DNA of 64,000 bases from Gramella sp. AN32 (GTDB lineage: Bacteria; Bacteroidota; Bacteroidia; Flavobacteriales; Flavobacteriaceae): NCBI RefSeq assembly GCF_023718305.1, contig NZ_QEYO01000004.1, forward strand, positions 124,001-188,000, read 5' to 3'. Within the stretch, counting starts at the first letter, position 1. Every line of letters starts with the position of its first letter. The notes beneath the pieces are model-generated. The model was not told where the DNA came from. It made no database searches and was given only the letters and a program-made list of their open reading frames with translations. This document shows, one piece after another, positions 19,697 through 29,154 of the stretch. The translations under genes were made by a program, and so were the position numbers.

Positions 19697-20460
19697 TTTT
19701 TTTTGGGTAATCCTGAAGAGAATCAGGGCAGGTTCAAAGCGATCCATTAGAAAAGGTAAAAAATTAATTTCAGCTTTCTTTTAGACTAACTCAAGGCTTA
19801 AAAATTTTTTATTGTCTGTAAGGTGTCATATTGATAATGGGCAAAATAACGTCATCCTCTTTTGAGTTATCTGGATGTTTCAGCATCTTATTAGAGATAC
19901 TAAAAAATATGCCAATTTTCTACGCTAGATAAATTTTTTCAGGGGTCTGGCAATGAAGAAAGCTTTGTCACATTGAGCGGAGTCGAAATGTGCAAGCAGG
20001 ATTTCGCTAAATTGGTTATTGCTAAACCTGCCGAAACACATATAATAAACACCTTAACAAACTCGATTTAAGCTAAAATGAAAAGGGCGCCTCGACAGGC
20101 TCGGTGTGACAATTAAGAAACATTTTAATATAGAATAAAAGTGATCTTGTCCTGCTGAGCCTGCCGAAGCACATCCTATAAATACTTTAACTAACTCGAT
20201 TTAACCGAAAGTGCAAAAGCATCTCGACAGGCTACCATTAACGTATTTATTTGCGTATTATAGACCCTAAAACCAGTTCAGGGTGACGATACTAGAACTG
20301 CCGTCATGCTGAACTTGTTTCAGCATCTTATTAGAGATACTAAAAAAAAAAGTCAATTTCCTGCGCTAGTTAAAACTTTTTATCAATTGCCTCAAGGTGA
20401 CGAAATATAACAAAATGGATATCCTTTAATTACCGGAAACTACAGAACCCGAAAAAATAG
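19697..20460. repeat. 764-bp gap filled with dispersed intergenic repeats
   Basis: No gene is seen. The gap is a mosaic of short repeats. TGTTTCAGCATCTTATTAGA with flanks is present at 19876-19907 and 20316-20347. A 75-bp unit bounded by inverted GCCTGYCGA ends is present at about 20027-20101 and 20159-20233 (shared core AACTCGATTTAA). CATTGAGCGGAGTCGAAATG (about 19971) and CCAGTTCAGGGTGACG (about 20273) are further pieces of the same general kind. These look like the non-coding, palindromic, MITE-like elements common between flavobacterial genes. Confidence 0.7.
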
Positions 20461-22152
20461 CTATTTTTTCACCAGAGGCTCATCCACTCTTTTGGCGTAA
20501 TTATAATTATTCGCTTCGTAAACCTTTGTGATCCCCGGAAGCCTTTTTTTGAAATCCTCCCAATTTCTTTGCGATTCCTGGGTCCAGCCAACCTCTGCAA
20601 GTGCAGCCATTCTGGGTAAGGTCATGTATTCCAGTTTTTCAAATTCTTCTATATATTCAGTCCATACATTGGCCTGCACCCCTAAAATATAAGCTGTCTC
20701 CTGTGAAGTTAAAGCTTCAGGTTCGGGATTATAAGAATAGACTTTCTCCAGCGGAAGGTAACCGCCAATCCCCAAAGGTTCTTTAGAAATATCCTGTGCC
20801 TGATGATAATCAAAATAGAAATAACCCGTGGGAGTCATAATCACATCATGTTTCTGTTTGGCCGCTTCAATCCCTCCTTCTTCCCCGCGCCATGACATCA
20901 CCGTGGCATTTGGAGCCAGACCCCCTTCAAGGATTTCATCCCAACCAATGATTTTTTTTCCTTTGGAATTGATATATTTTTCCATTCGCTGAATGAAATA
21001 ACTTTGTAGTTCATGCTCGTCTTTTAATCCAAGATCTGCCATACGCTGCTGGCATTTAGGACAGCGTTCCCAATTTGCCTTTGGGCATTCGTCGCCCCCA
21101 ATATGTATATATTCTGAAGGAAATAATGCTGCCACCTCATCGATCACATTTTCGAGAAAGGTAAATGTGGAATCGCTACCCGCGCAAAAAACATCTTCAT
21201 AAACACCCCAGGATTCCTGAACAATTTTTGGCTGCCCATTGGCTTGTTTTTCCTTTCCGCCTTTAGACATCATATTTTCTGGCACCACTGTTTTTTCTTC
21301 GGGAAAACAACTCAAATATGGGTAAGCAGCTATAGCAGCAATTCCATGACCGGGCATTTCAATTTCCGGAATTACCGTTATATGTCTCTTTTCTGCGTAA
21401 GCTAAAACATCCTTGATCTCTTCCTGAGTATAAAATCCTCCGTAGCGTTTGTTATCATTACTATCCCCTGGATACTTACCATTGATGGTCCCGTTTCTGA
21501 AAGCTCCAATTTCCGTAAGTTTTGGGTATTGTTTAATCTCTATCCTCCATCCCTGATCTTCAGTTAAATGCCAATGAAAAGTATTAATTTTGTGAAGCGC
21601 TAAAATGTCCAGATATTTTTTTACATCACCTACATCAAAGAAATGTCTGGCAACATCCAAATGCATCCCTCTATAAGCAAGCCTTGGGGAATCTGTGATG
21701 TTTACTGAAGGGAACATAACCAGTCCATCCTCTTCCATGCGCAATTGTTTTAGAGACTGAAGCGCATAAAAAATACCCTTAGCAGTTGCACCGGAAATTT
21801 TTATTTCATCAGGTGAAATTAAAAGATTATAGGCTTCTTCATTTCCTAAAGCCGCATCTATATCCATACGGATCATTTTTCTCGATCCAGATCCAAATTT
21901 AAGTCCGGGATTGGAAGTGGTTAGGTATTCTTTAAAATATTCCACCTCATTCTGTAAACCATCCTTAGCTTCAATTTTCACATTTTCATCAAGTACAAAC
22001 CTTCCATTAGCTGGGATCAGTTTTTCAGGTTTTGGAATTATATTATAATCTGAAACCACGTTTTCAGAAGTGTCATACTTGTTTCCGCAGGAAAAAAATA
22101 AAACTGGAATAAAAATTAGAAGGGAAATTTTTAAAGCAAATTTTTTAATCAT
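20461..22152 (-). CDS. Beta-N-acetylhexosaminidase, GH20 lipoprotein
   Basis: 563 residues. A lipoprotein signal ends at C22 (FFSCGN). The N-terminal GH20b domain is followed by the catalytic barrel: RGMHLDVARHFF, HWHLTEDQGWRIEIKQYP, IPEIEMPGHG and the catalytic pair D354-E355 in HIGGDECPKANW. It removes terminal beta-linked GlcNAc/GalNAc from chitin fragments, peptidoglycan or glycans outside the inner membrane. It is transcribed alone on the minus strand, divergent from a DUF1080 gene. Confidence 0.93.
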   Translation of the reverse strand: MIKKFALKISLLIFIPVLFFSCGNKYDTSENVVSDYNIIPKPEKLIPANGRFVLDENVKIEAKDGLQNEVEYFKEYLTTSNPGLKFGSGSRKMIRMDIDAALGNEEAYNLLISPDEIKISGATAKGIFYALQSLKQLRMEEDGLVMFPSVNITDSPRLAYRGMHLDVARHFFDVGDVKKYLDILALHKINTFHWHLTEDQGWRIEIKQYPKLTEIGAFRNGTINGKYPGDSNDNKRYGGFYTQEEIKDVLAYAEKRHITVIPEIEMPGHGIAAIAAYPYLSCFPEEKTVVPENMMSKGGKEKQANGQPKIVQESWGVYEDVFCAGSDSTFTFLENVIDEVAALFPSEYIHIGGDECPKANWERCPKCQQRMADLGLKDEHELQSYFIQRMEKYINSKGKKIIGWDEILEGGLAPNATVMSWRGEEGGIEAAKQKHDVIMTPTGYFYFDYHQAQDISKEPLGIGGYLPLEKVYSYNPEPEALTSQETAYILGVQANVWTEYIEEFEKLEYMTLPRMAALAEVGWTQESQRNWEDFKKRLPGITKVYEANNYNYAKRVDEPLVKK

Positions 22153-22310
22153 AATGAATCGAACTTTAGAATTTAGAAAGTTACTTTATTATTTTAAATC
22201 TACCCAAATTTTCTAATCTTGAGGAAACAACAGCTTTCAGTTACTATACCTGAAATTTCTGAATAGATTTTATATGAAATTTTGTAATTTTCCTAGCTAA
22301 ATAATATACT

Positions 22311-23093
22311 ATGAACGTTCCCAAGATTTCACTTTTATTTTTCTCCTTAATTGGTCTCACCGCTTTTGCCCAGGATACATATCCCAGTACCCCGCCAGAA
22401 GAATCTCCCATGCCTATGAAACCCGAAATGACGGAAATCTGGGAGCCGCAAGTTGAGAAAATCACTCCGGGAGAAAATTATGGGGATGCCCCTTCTGATG
22501 CGATTGTACTTTTTGATGGAAATAATCTTGAGCAATGGGTGAGCCAAAAAGATTCTACCAGTTCTGCTCCATGGGCAATTAAAGAAGGATATTTTGAAGT
22601 AGTCCCGGGAAGTGGGGGGATCCAGACTAAAATGAAATTTGGGGATTGCCAGATCCATTTAGAATGGAGTGCACCAGATGTTGTGGAAAATTCTGGCCAG
22701 GGTCGCGGCAATAGCGGACTTTTCTTACAAAATCGCTACGAGTTACAAATCCTGGATTCTTATAATAACCGAACCTATAGCAACGGGCAGGCAGGAAGTA
22801 TTTATAAAGATCACCCGCCTTTGGTCAATGCGATGCGAACTGCAGACAAATGGAATTCTTATGATGTGATTTATACAGCTCCAGGATTTAAGGAAAATGG
22901 TTTAATAGACAATCCTGCGAAAATCACTGTTCTTCACAATGGTATTGTCGTTCAGAATGATGCTACCATCCACGGTTTAACGCTTTATATCGGTTTACAC
23001 AACTATCCTGAACCGCATGGTGAAGATGTGATCGCTTTACAGGATCATGGAACCAAAGTTCAATTTAGAAATATCTGGTTGAGGAGGTTATAG
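22311..23093 (+). CDS. Secreted DUF1080 (3-keto-disaccharide hydrolase fold) protein
   Basis: 260 residues with a signal peptide (ending TAFAQ). The DUF1080 jelly-roll starts at about residue 65: AIVLFDGNNLEQWVSQKDS, then NSGLFLQNRYELQILDSY, a family signature, and QFRNIWLRRL at the end. The family includes enzymes that cleave or hydrate 3-keto glycosides after oxidation by a GMC-type dehydrogenase. The GMC/Gfo-Idh operon lies 4 kb away, so both may act in one pathway; this is inference. The 3' neighbour is a DinB pseudogene. Confidence 0.88.
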   Translation: MNVPKISLLFFSLIGLTAFAQDTYPSTPPEESPMPMKPEMTEIWEPQVEKITPGENYGDAPSDAIVLFDGNNLEQWVSQKDSTSSAPWAIKEGYFEVVPGSGGIQTKMKFGDCQIHLEWSAPDVVENSGQGRGNSGLFLQNRYELQILDSYNNRTYSNGQAGSIYKDHPPLVNAMRTADKWNSYDVIYTAPGFKENGLIDNPAKITVLHNGIVVQNDATIHGLTLYIGLHNYPEPHGEDVIALQDHGTKVQFRNIWLRRL

Positions 23094-23125
23094 TCTACCA
23101 AAAAAATGGAATATATCTATTTAAC

Positions 23126-23513
23126 ATGTACAAAGAGATAGATAAAAGATTTGCCCTGGAGGTGGTAGAACACATTATTTTAGCGGAAGGCACGATGTTC
23201 CAAAATATTCGGGGAAACTTTGAAGGGCCGGAAGCTGGTGACCAGCAGGGAGAAAAAGGTAAAAACCTTTCCTGCCTTAGAACCCACAGATAAATATGCG
23301 AGTTTGGAGGAAGTATGGGAATCTTTTGAAGATCAACGTGAAGACATCACTGATTTTATTAAGGATTCTGATTTAAATTTTAGAAATTATATTTTCGAGA
23401 TGCCCTTTGGTAAATTAGATGGTTTCCAGATGTTGGAATTTACCGCCGGCCATACGGCCAGGCACACTGCCCAAATCGACGAATTAAAGATATCAGAAAA
23501 TTTTCCGCAGTAA
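23126..23513 (+). pseudogene. DinB-like protein remnant (truncated and frameshifted)
   Basis: Reading from an ATG at 23126 gives MYKEIDKRFALEVVEHIILAEG, the middle of a DinB_2-type helical protein, but the frame then runs into QQGEKGKNLSCLRTHR and stops. In the next frame (from about 23247) the protein resumes as KVKTFPALEPTDKYASLEEV and continues to LEFTAGHTARHTAQIDELK, the C-terminal metal-binding helix. The normal N-terminal helix is missing as well. A truncated, frameshifted remnant with an internal deletion explains this best. Confidence 0.65.
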
Positions 23514-23537
23514 AGATCCTGAAAAAAAATTTAGGGC

Positions 23538-23581
23538 AACGGCGTAAAATTTGAAACTTTCGCTTCAAATTTTACGCCGTT
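23538..23581. terminator. Perfect 18-bp inverted repeat, terminator-like
   Basis: AACGGCGTAAAATTTGAA and its exact reverse complement enclose an 8-base loop. It is preceded by an A-run and followed by CTTATTT. It lies just after the DinB remnant and could end transcription from 22311 or work in both directions. Confidence 0.6.
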
Positions 23582-23649
23582 CTTATTTCTCATGAATTAT
23601 TTAGAATAAAATACTTGTTGTATTTTCATAACTCAAATTTGTTATTTAG

Positions 23650-24240
23650 ATGGGAGGAGAATTAGTATCAAATTATTTTATTCCATTTTGTTTGGGGATA
23701 GGATTGGCGGCTTCTGCTGGTTTTCGGGTATTTGTGCCTTTGTTTGCCTTAAGTCTTGCCGCACATTTTGGTTTTGACTTAAGTGATAAATGGGAATGGG
23801 TGGGCAACTGGCCGGCCTTAATTACTCTGGGTATTGCTACAATTATTGAAATTGGCGCCTATTTTATCCCATGGATCGATAATTTATTAGATTCCATTGC
23901 AGTTCCCCTCGCCACAATTGCCGGGACTTTACTCATGGGAATTACCCTTACGGGCGTTGATTCAGAAATAATTCAATGGGTTTTGGCCATTATCACCGGA
24001 GGGGGAACCGCCGCGATCATCTCGGGAACAACTGCATCTGGAAGGGCAGCTTCTACGGCAACAACCGGTGGAATTGGCAATTTTCTGGTGAGTGGTGGTG
24101 AAACTGTTGCTGCTTCTGTCTTAACCATCACTTCTTTTATCTGGGCGCCTCTTGCCCTTGTTTTTGTCTTAATTATCATCTTTCTTTTCTATAAACTGTG
24201 GAAAAAGATCAGCGGTAGAAGGAAAAAAGTCCGCACTTAA
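23650..24240 (+). CDS. DUF4126 family membrane protein
   Basis: 196 residues, strongly hydrophobic with about five membrane helices. Recognisable family pieces are GLAASAGFRVFVPLFALSLA at the N-terminus, WIDNLLDSIAVPLATIAGTL in the middle, and a Gly/Thr-rich stretch GTTASGRAASTATTGGIGN. The C-terminal tail is basic (KKISGRRKKV). Function of the family is unknown. It probably stands alone, 72 bp before the next gene. Confidence 0.85.
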   Translation: MGGELVSNYFIPFCLGIGLAASAGFRVFVPLFALSLAAHFGFDLSDKWEWVGNWPALITLGIATIIEIGAYFIPWIDNLLDSIAVPLATIAGTLLMGITLTGVDSEIIQWVLAIITGGGTAAIISGTTASGRAASTATTGGIGNFLVSGGETVAASVLTITSFIWAPLALVFVLIIIFLFYKLWKKISGRRKKVRT

Positions 24241-24312
24241 ATATCTTTTCTCCAGGCTTCAGAAATTTTTAGGTATCAAAAGCTTTTATAACTTTACCGC
24301 TTTATAAAGACT

Positions 24313-25074
24313 ATGTCCAGAAAGCAGCTTTTTTTTCTTCTGATTTTTATACCATTTTTTGCAAAATCCCAACTGGTAAATATTGAATCCAGACGTATGC
24401 AAACCGATTCTCTTCGGTTCGTGCTCAATGCTGATTTTTCTTTTAATTATACCAATAATGATGGGTCAAAGGTGAATCAAATTAGTGGCTCACTAACCAC
24501 GCAATTGAAATCTAAAGATTATAAGAAGATCTATTTATTTCTGGGAAATTATAAATTGATTGATACCGATGACAAAAACCTGCAGAACACCTGGTTCTTG
24601 CATGGTAGGTTCAATTACAAATTCAATCAGCTTCTAAGGTTTGAAACTTTTATTCAGGGCCAATATAATCAACTCTTAGTGGTAGAACAACGCAATCTTA
24701 TTGGAGCGGGATTAAGGCTAAAATGGGTAGATAAAGATAATTTCACGGGGTATGCCGGGAATTCCTACATGTATGAAGTGGAATATAGCGATGAAGCAGG
24801 AACCACCGATTATAACCATAGAAACAGCACGTATGTTACCCTTTCTTACACCCCTAAATCGGAAAGATTTTCAGTTGCAAATACTTTGTATTTTCAGCCA
24901 TTATATGAAGACATCAGCGATCACCGGGTTTTAGAACAATTCCGTTTGGATATTCCGCTTTCCAACTGGTTCAAGGTCTTTACACTTTATAACTATTATT
25001 TTGATAGCAAAACACCTTTGAATACTGAAGAATATACCTCAAACCTTAATCTGGGAATTGGAATTTCTTTATAA
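24313..25074 (+). CDS. DUF481-type outer-membrane beta-barrel protein
   Basis: 253 residues with a signal peptide (ending AKSQ). The mature sequence alternates polar and hydrophobic residues as in outer-membrane strands (GAGLRLKWVDKDNFTGYAGN, YVTLSYTPKSERFSVANTLY) and ends in LNLGIGISL, a typical barrel C-terminus. It matches the DUF481 group of putative salt-induced outer-membrane proteins. The role is unknown. Confidence 0.8.
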   Translation: MSRKQLFFLLIFIPFFAKSQLVNIESRRMQTDSLRFVLNADFSFNYTNNDGSKVNQISGSLTTQLKSKDYKKIYLFLGNYKLIDTDDKNLQNTWFLHGRFNYKFNQLLRFETFIQGQYNQLLVVEQRNLIGAGLRLKWVDKDNFTGYAGNSYMYEVEYSDEAGTTDYNHRNSTYVTLSYTPKSERFSVANTLYFQPLYEDISDHRVLEQFRLDIPLSNWFKVFTLYNYYFDSKTPLNTEEYTSNLNLGIGISL

Positions 25075-25176
25075 GGATTTAAAAAAATTTCGGTTCAGTC
25101 GGTTTAAACTACAAGTCAGCAATTTTTTATTTTATATAGATTGCTTCAGCGTTATGTTAGCTGAAAATTATCCAGA

Positions 25177-25671
25177 ATGTTTTCAGGAAATACCGGAATT
25201 ATTCATTTTGTCGCATCTATTATAGCGCTTATATGTGGCAGCATTGTCCTCTCAGGAAACAAAGGCACTTACAAACATAAAATAATAGGTCGCTTTTACG
25301 GTCTTTCCATGCTTATTTTACTGGTCACGTCATTTCTCTTACATAACCTGGCAGGTTTTGGAATTTTGCACTGGTTAGCAGTGGTGAGTACTTTGAGTCT
25401 TTTATGCGGAATGCTTCCTTTGTATTTTAAATATCCTAAGCATAATTATATGGTTTTTCATTTCAGTTTTATGTATTGGAGTGTTATTGGTTTATATGCT
25501 GCTTTTTTTGCTGAAATATTTACCCGAATACCTATAGTATTTGATATGGACACGTATAACATTCGTCTTTTCTATATCCTTTTAGTGATTGCCACGGTTT
25601 TAACCGGAGGGATTGGTTCTATCTATTTCCGAAGATTAAAAGAGAAATGGCACCAGAAATATGCTTCCTGA
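25177..25671 (+). CDS. DUF2306-like multi-pass membrane protein
   Basis: 164 residues with about five membrane helices. GIIHFVASIIALICGSIVL and KHKIIGRFYGLSMLILLVTS match the DUF2306 pattern of a helix, a conserved His near HKIIGR, and further helices (HFSFMYWSVIGLYAAFFAE). Function is unknown. No partner gene is closely spaced. Confidence 0.7.
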   Translation: MFSGNTGIIHFVASIIALICGSIVLSGNKGTYKHKIIGRFYGLSMLILLVTSFLLHNLAGFGILHWLAVVSTLSLLCGMLPLYFKYPKHNYMVFHFSFMYWSVIGLYAAFFAEIFTRIPIVFDMDTYNIRLFYILLVIATVLTGGIGSIYFRRLKEKWHQKYAS

Positions 25672-25837
25672 AGGTCAAATTTAAAGTCCTCAGGAAAAAG
25701 CAAAGGCCACCCTAACAATCCTTAATACCGATTTCCTGTAAATCTAACTTCTAAACTGTATGGCCTTATTTCAGGTTTCAGTACTTAAAATTACCTTAAG
25801 CTTTAGAACGAAAAGAATGAGATTTCTCACTTGGTTT

Positions 25838-25970
25838 GAAATGACATTTTTATAGTGAAAAGATGAACAGTACCGTCACTGCGAGTGAAACGAAGCAGTC
25901 TCCATAATAGATTGCTTCACTGCGCCTGCCTACCGCAGGCAGGTTCGCAATAACAACCAAGAGGGAAAGC
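25838..25970. repeat. 133-bp dispersed palindromic repeat, copy 1
   Basis: Nearly identical to 29908-30038. The core is CGTCACTGCGAGTGAAACGA...CAGTCTCCATAATAGATTG, followed by the hairpin GCCTGC-CTACC-GCAGGC. It contains inverted GAAGCAGTCT/AGATTGCTTC arms. It looks like a small non-autonomous MITE-like element. The rest of the 430-bp gap (25672-26101) shows no gene. Confidence 0.75.
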
Positions 25971-26101
25971 TATTATCTCAAAATCCATAAATCAATAATT
26001 CCCCACTCCTTAAATTTTTTAGAAAAATCAGTGCAATTGGTTAACTCATCTTTCTCCTTCCCCACATTTAGTTTATCTTTAAGAATCATAAAAATTAAGT
26101 T

Positions 26102-26476
26102 ATGAAAATAAGGATCAGGGGAAATTCGGTACGCTTCAGGCTTACCAAAAATGAAGTGGACAGGTTATGTCATGAAGGATCAATTTTCGAGGAAACCAAT
26201 TTTGGCACTGACAGTTTCAGGTATGCGGTGAAAATTGCTGAAATTGAAGATTTAAGTATCGACTTCGAGAATGGTCAAATTCAGCTATTGATTTCCAAAG
26301 AAATGCTGGGTGACTGGAATGTGAACAATCGCGTTGGTTTCGCTCATTCTGTAAGCTCCAAAACCGGTAATACTATAGATGTTTTACTGGAAAAAGATTT
26401 TACCTGTCTCGATGAACGCGGCGAAGATGAATCTGATAATTACCCCAATCCAAAGGCTAATATAAATCATGGATAA
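26102..26476 (+). CDS. DUF7009 family protein, partner of the FdhF/YdeP gene
   Basis: 124 residues starting MKIRIRGNSVRFRLTKNEVD, a small acidic beta-rich protein of the DUF7009 type. It overlaps the following molybdopterin oxidoreductase gene by 8 bp, so the two are almost certainly translated together. No metal-binding motif is visible. A role as chaperone or accessory subunit of the oxidoreductase is a guess from context. Confidence 0.75.
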   Translation: MKIRIRGNSVRFRLTKNEVDRLCHEGSIFEETNFGTDSFRYAVKIAEIEDLSIDFENGQIQLLISKEMLGDWNVNNRVGFAHSVSSKTGNTIDVLLEKDFTCLDERGEDESDNYPNPKANINHG

Positions 26477-28769
26477 AAACCATAGAAATGTTAACCACCG
26501 CGGTCCTGCAGCATTTACCGATCTTCAATTTAAAGATCCCGTTACCCACGCCGCCGGGAAACTGGCTATAAGGGACACAATTAAACATACATTTAAAGAA
26601 ATGGGCGTGGTAGACTCCATGCGCGGGCTTTTTACAATCAATCAACAGGATGGCTTTGATTGTCCCAGCTGTGCCTGGCCAGATCCCGAACATCCTTCCA
26701 AAATTGGCGAATATTGTGAGAGTGGTGCGAAAGCGCTGGCTGATGAAGCTACACATAGTCATATCGATGCGCAATTTTTCAAAAAATATTCCGTAGAAGA
26801 ACTTTCAAATCTTACCGATTTTCAACTGAATAAATTCGGAAGATTAATAGAGCCTCTGGTTTTACGTGAGGGCAGCATCCATTACGAGGCGATTTCCTGG
26901 CAGGATGCTTTTGATTTAATTGCCGAACAACTCCATGAACTGGATTCACCAAACGAGGCGATTTTTTATACTTCGGGACGCTCCAGTAACGAGGCTGCTT
27001 TTTTATATGGAATGTTTGTACGCGCGTATGGTACCAACAACATGCCCGATTGCAGCAATATGTGCCATGAATCCAGCGGAGTAGCGCTGACTGAAACTGT
27101 GGGAATTGGTAAAGGAAGTACAAAACTGGAGGATTTTTATGAGGCTGAAGTCATTATGATCGCGGGACAAAATCCCGGTACCAATCATCCTCGAATGATG
27201 ACTGCCCTGGAGAAATGTAAAGAGAATGGTGGGTATATTATTTCAATCAATCCGCTGGAAGAAACAGGGCTGGTTAATTTTAAAAATCCGCAGAATTTAA
27301 AAGGATTGATTGGCGGTGGCGAAGATATCGCAGATCTGCACCTGGCAGTAAACATCAATCAGGATGTGCCTTTGGTAAAATTAATCCTGAAACGTCTCGT
27401 GGAAAAAGATGCCCTGGATCAATCGGTTTTTGACCATCAATTTCTCGAAAAATATACGGAAGGTTATTCGGCATTAATCGAAGATCTAAAATCCTTTGAT
27501 GAGGCGCAATTGCTTAAAATGACCGGAGTACCCAAAGAAAAAATAAATAAGGCGGTTGAAGTCCTCTCCAAAAAATCGAAAATTATAGTTTGCTGGGCTA
27601 TGGGCCTCACCCAGCATAAAAATGCGGTGGAGACCATCCGTGAATATGTGAATTTGTTGCTTTTAAAAGGTGCTATAGGTAAACCACATACAGGAACCTG
27701 CCCTATTCGCGGCCATAGTAATGTACAGGGTGATCGCAGCGTTGGGATCCAGCATTATGTGGAAGAAGATTTGAATGAGCGTATTAGGGAACATATGCAT
27801 TTTGAGCCGCCTACGGAAAAAGGGATAGATGTGGTTGAATCTATGGAAGCGATGCATACGGGAAAAGCCAAATTTTTTATGGCCCTGGGCGGCAATTTTT
27901 TAATGGCCGCTTCAGATACAGATTATACGGCTACGGCTCTCAATAATTGCGAGATGACCGTACAGGTAAGCACAAAGCTGAACCGTTCCCATTTGGTGAC
28001 AGGAAAAACCGCGCTTATCCTTCCAACTTTTGGCAGGTCTGAAAAAGACGAAAAAAATGGTAAGCCCAGATTCCTCACTATGGAAAGCAGTATGGGACGT
28101 ATAAGACAGTCTAAAGGAATTTTAAAGCCTGCTTCAGAAAAAATTATGAGTGAACCCGAAATTATTGGCGGGTTGGCAGATATTTATTTTAACGGAGAGC
28201 ACCCGGTTGCGTTTAAAGAGATGGGTGAAGATTATGAACTCATTCGGGAAAAAATCGATCTGGTGGCCAAGGGTTTTGAAAAAACTTCGGAACGTTCTAA
28301 AGGTTTTGGCTATTATCTCCCTAATAATTCCCGGGAACTTGATTTTAGCATGCTTCCAAATGGAAAAGCGCAAATCACCCTTAATAATCTGCCTGACCAT
28401 CAGCTTACTACAGACGAACTTATGCTAATGACCATAAGAAGTCATGATCAGTTTAATACTACTATTTATGGCCTGGATGATCGTTATCGCGGCGTTTATA
28501 ATGAACGTAGGGTGATCTTTATGCATGAAGCGGATATTAAGGCAAGAAATTTAAAGAAGTATGAGGTAGTTGATTTAACTACTACGTACGATGGAAAAAA
28601 AAGGACCGCGCATAAATTTAAAGTTTTGCCCTACAATATTCCAAAAGGCAACGCGGCGGCATATTTCCCGGAAACAAATCCTTTAGTGCCTTATAATCAT
28701 TTTGCGGATAGAAGTAATACGCCAATAAGCAAATCCTTAAAAATAAGAATTGAGAAAACAGAAAATTAA
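26469..28769 (+). CDS. FdhF/YdeP-family molybdopterin oxidoreductase
   Basis: 766 residues. The N-terminus has DGFDCPSCAWPDPEH, characteristic of the YdeP branch, which lacks the full formate-dehydrogenase iron-sulfur motif. Then come the molybdopterin domains: YTSGRSSNEAAFLYGMFVR, NMCHESSGVAL, MIAGQNPGTNHPRM, CPIRGHSNVQGDRSVG and the C-terminal MoCo-binding end with LMLMTIRSHDQFNTTIYG. There is no Tat signal, so it acts in the cytoplasm. Substrate is unknown; in E. coli YdeP is linked to acid resistance. It overlaps the DUF7009 gene by 8 bp. Confidence 0.92.
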   Translation: MDKNHRNVNHRGPAAFTDLQFKDPVTHAAGKLAIRDTIKHTFKEMGVVDSMRGLFTINQQDGFDCPSCAWPDPEHPSKIGEYCESGAKALADEATHSHIDAQFFKKYSVEELSNLTDFQLNKFGRLIEPLVLREGSIHYEAISWQDAFDLIAEQLHELDSPNEAIFYTSGRSSNEAAFLYGMFVRAYGTNNMPDCSNMCHESSGVALTETVGIGKGSTKLEDFYEAEVIMIAGQNPGTNHPRMMTALEKCKENGGYIISINPLEETGLVNFKNPQNLKGLIGGGEDIADLHLAVNINQDVPLVKLILKRLVEKDALDQSVFDHQFLEKYTEGYSALIEDLKSFDEAQLLKMTGVPKEKINKAVEVLSKKSKIIVCWAMGLTQHKNAVETIREYVNLLLLKGAIGKPHTGTCPIRGHSNVQGDRSVGIQHYVEEDLNERIREHMHFEPPTEKGIDVVESMEAMHTGKAKFFMALGGNFLMAASDTDYTATALNNCEMTVQVSTKLNRSHLVTGKTALILPTFGRSEKDEKNGKPRFLTMESSMGRIRQSKGILKPASEKIMSEPEIIGGLADIYFNGEHPVAFKEMGEDYELIREKIDLVAKGFEKTSERSKGFGYYLPNNSRELDFSMLPNGKAQITLNNLPDHQLTTDELMLMTIRSHDQFNTTIYGLDDRYRGVYNERRVIFMHEADIKARNLKKYEVVDLTTTYDGKKRTAHKFKVLPYNIPKGNAAAYFPETNPLVPYNHFADRSNTPISKSLKIRIEKTEN

Positions 28770-29154
28770 TGTATTCCCAGAACTACAGATTATCAGACAG
28801 GATAGCTTTTCGTTTGCACTTTCCAAAGATTTTTCATTACAAATTTTAGCCTTGCTTTTGGAAACAGGTTAGAAGATGATTCAGCTTCAGGCAAAATTTT
28901 CTATTGAACCTTTTTTATAAACTTTAAACCAAATAATATAAAGCATTCTTCTGAAATTGGAATAGATGTCTAATTATATACAGAAGACCTTATTAAAAAC
29001 AGCCGTTTTTACGGTGCTTCAGAAGCATTTAAAAAAGGGAATGCACAATGCATTCCCCCCATTCTAAATATTTCGCTACCTTTCAGAAGCGATCATTAGA
29101 GCTATTAAGTTAACGAAAATATCGCAAAGATTATTAATGCAAAAAAAATAAGTT
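28770..29154. other. 385-bp gap with no gene seen
   Basis: No coding frame of note. It contains a strong hairpin near 29037, described separately, and the presumed promoter of the PfpI-type gene (TACCTTTC at 29077-29084 weakly resembles a Bacteroidota -7 box). Confidence 0.6.
29031..29057 (-). terminator. Terminator-like hairpin oriented to the minus strand
   Basis: GGGAATGCA-CAA-TGCATTCCC is a perfect 9-bp stem with a 3-base loop. On the minus strand it is followed by TTTTTT (A-run 29031-29036); on the plus strand it is followed by C. No minus-strand gene is recognised upstream, so it may end an antisense or small RNA. Confidence 0.5.

Noticed and set aside
19697..20460. Insertion sequence
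   Set aside because: No transposase frame exists; the region consists of short non-coding repeats.
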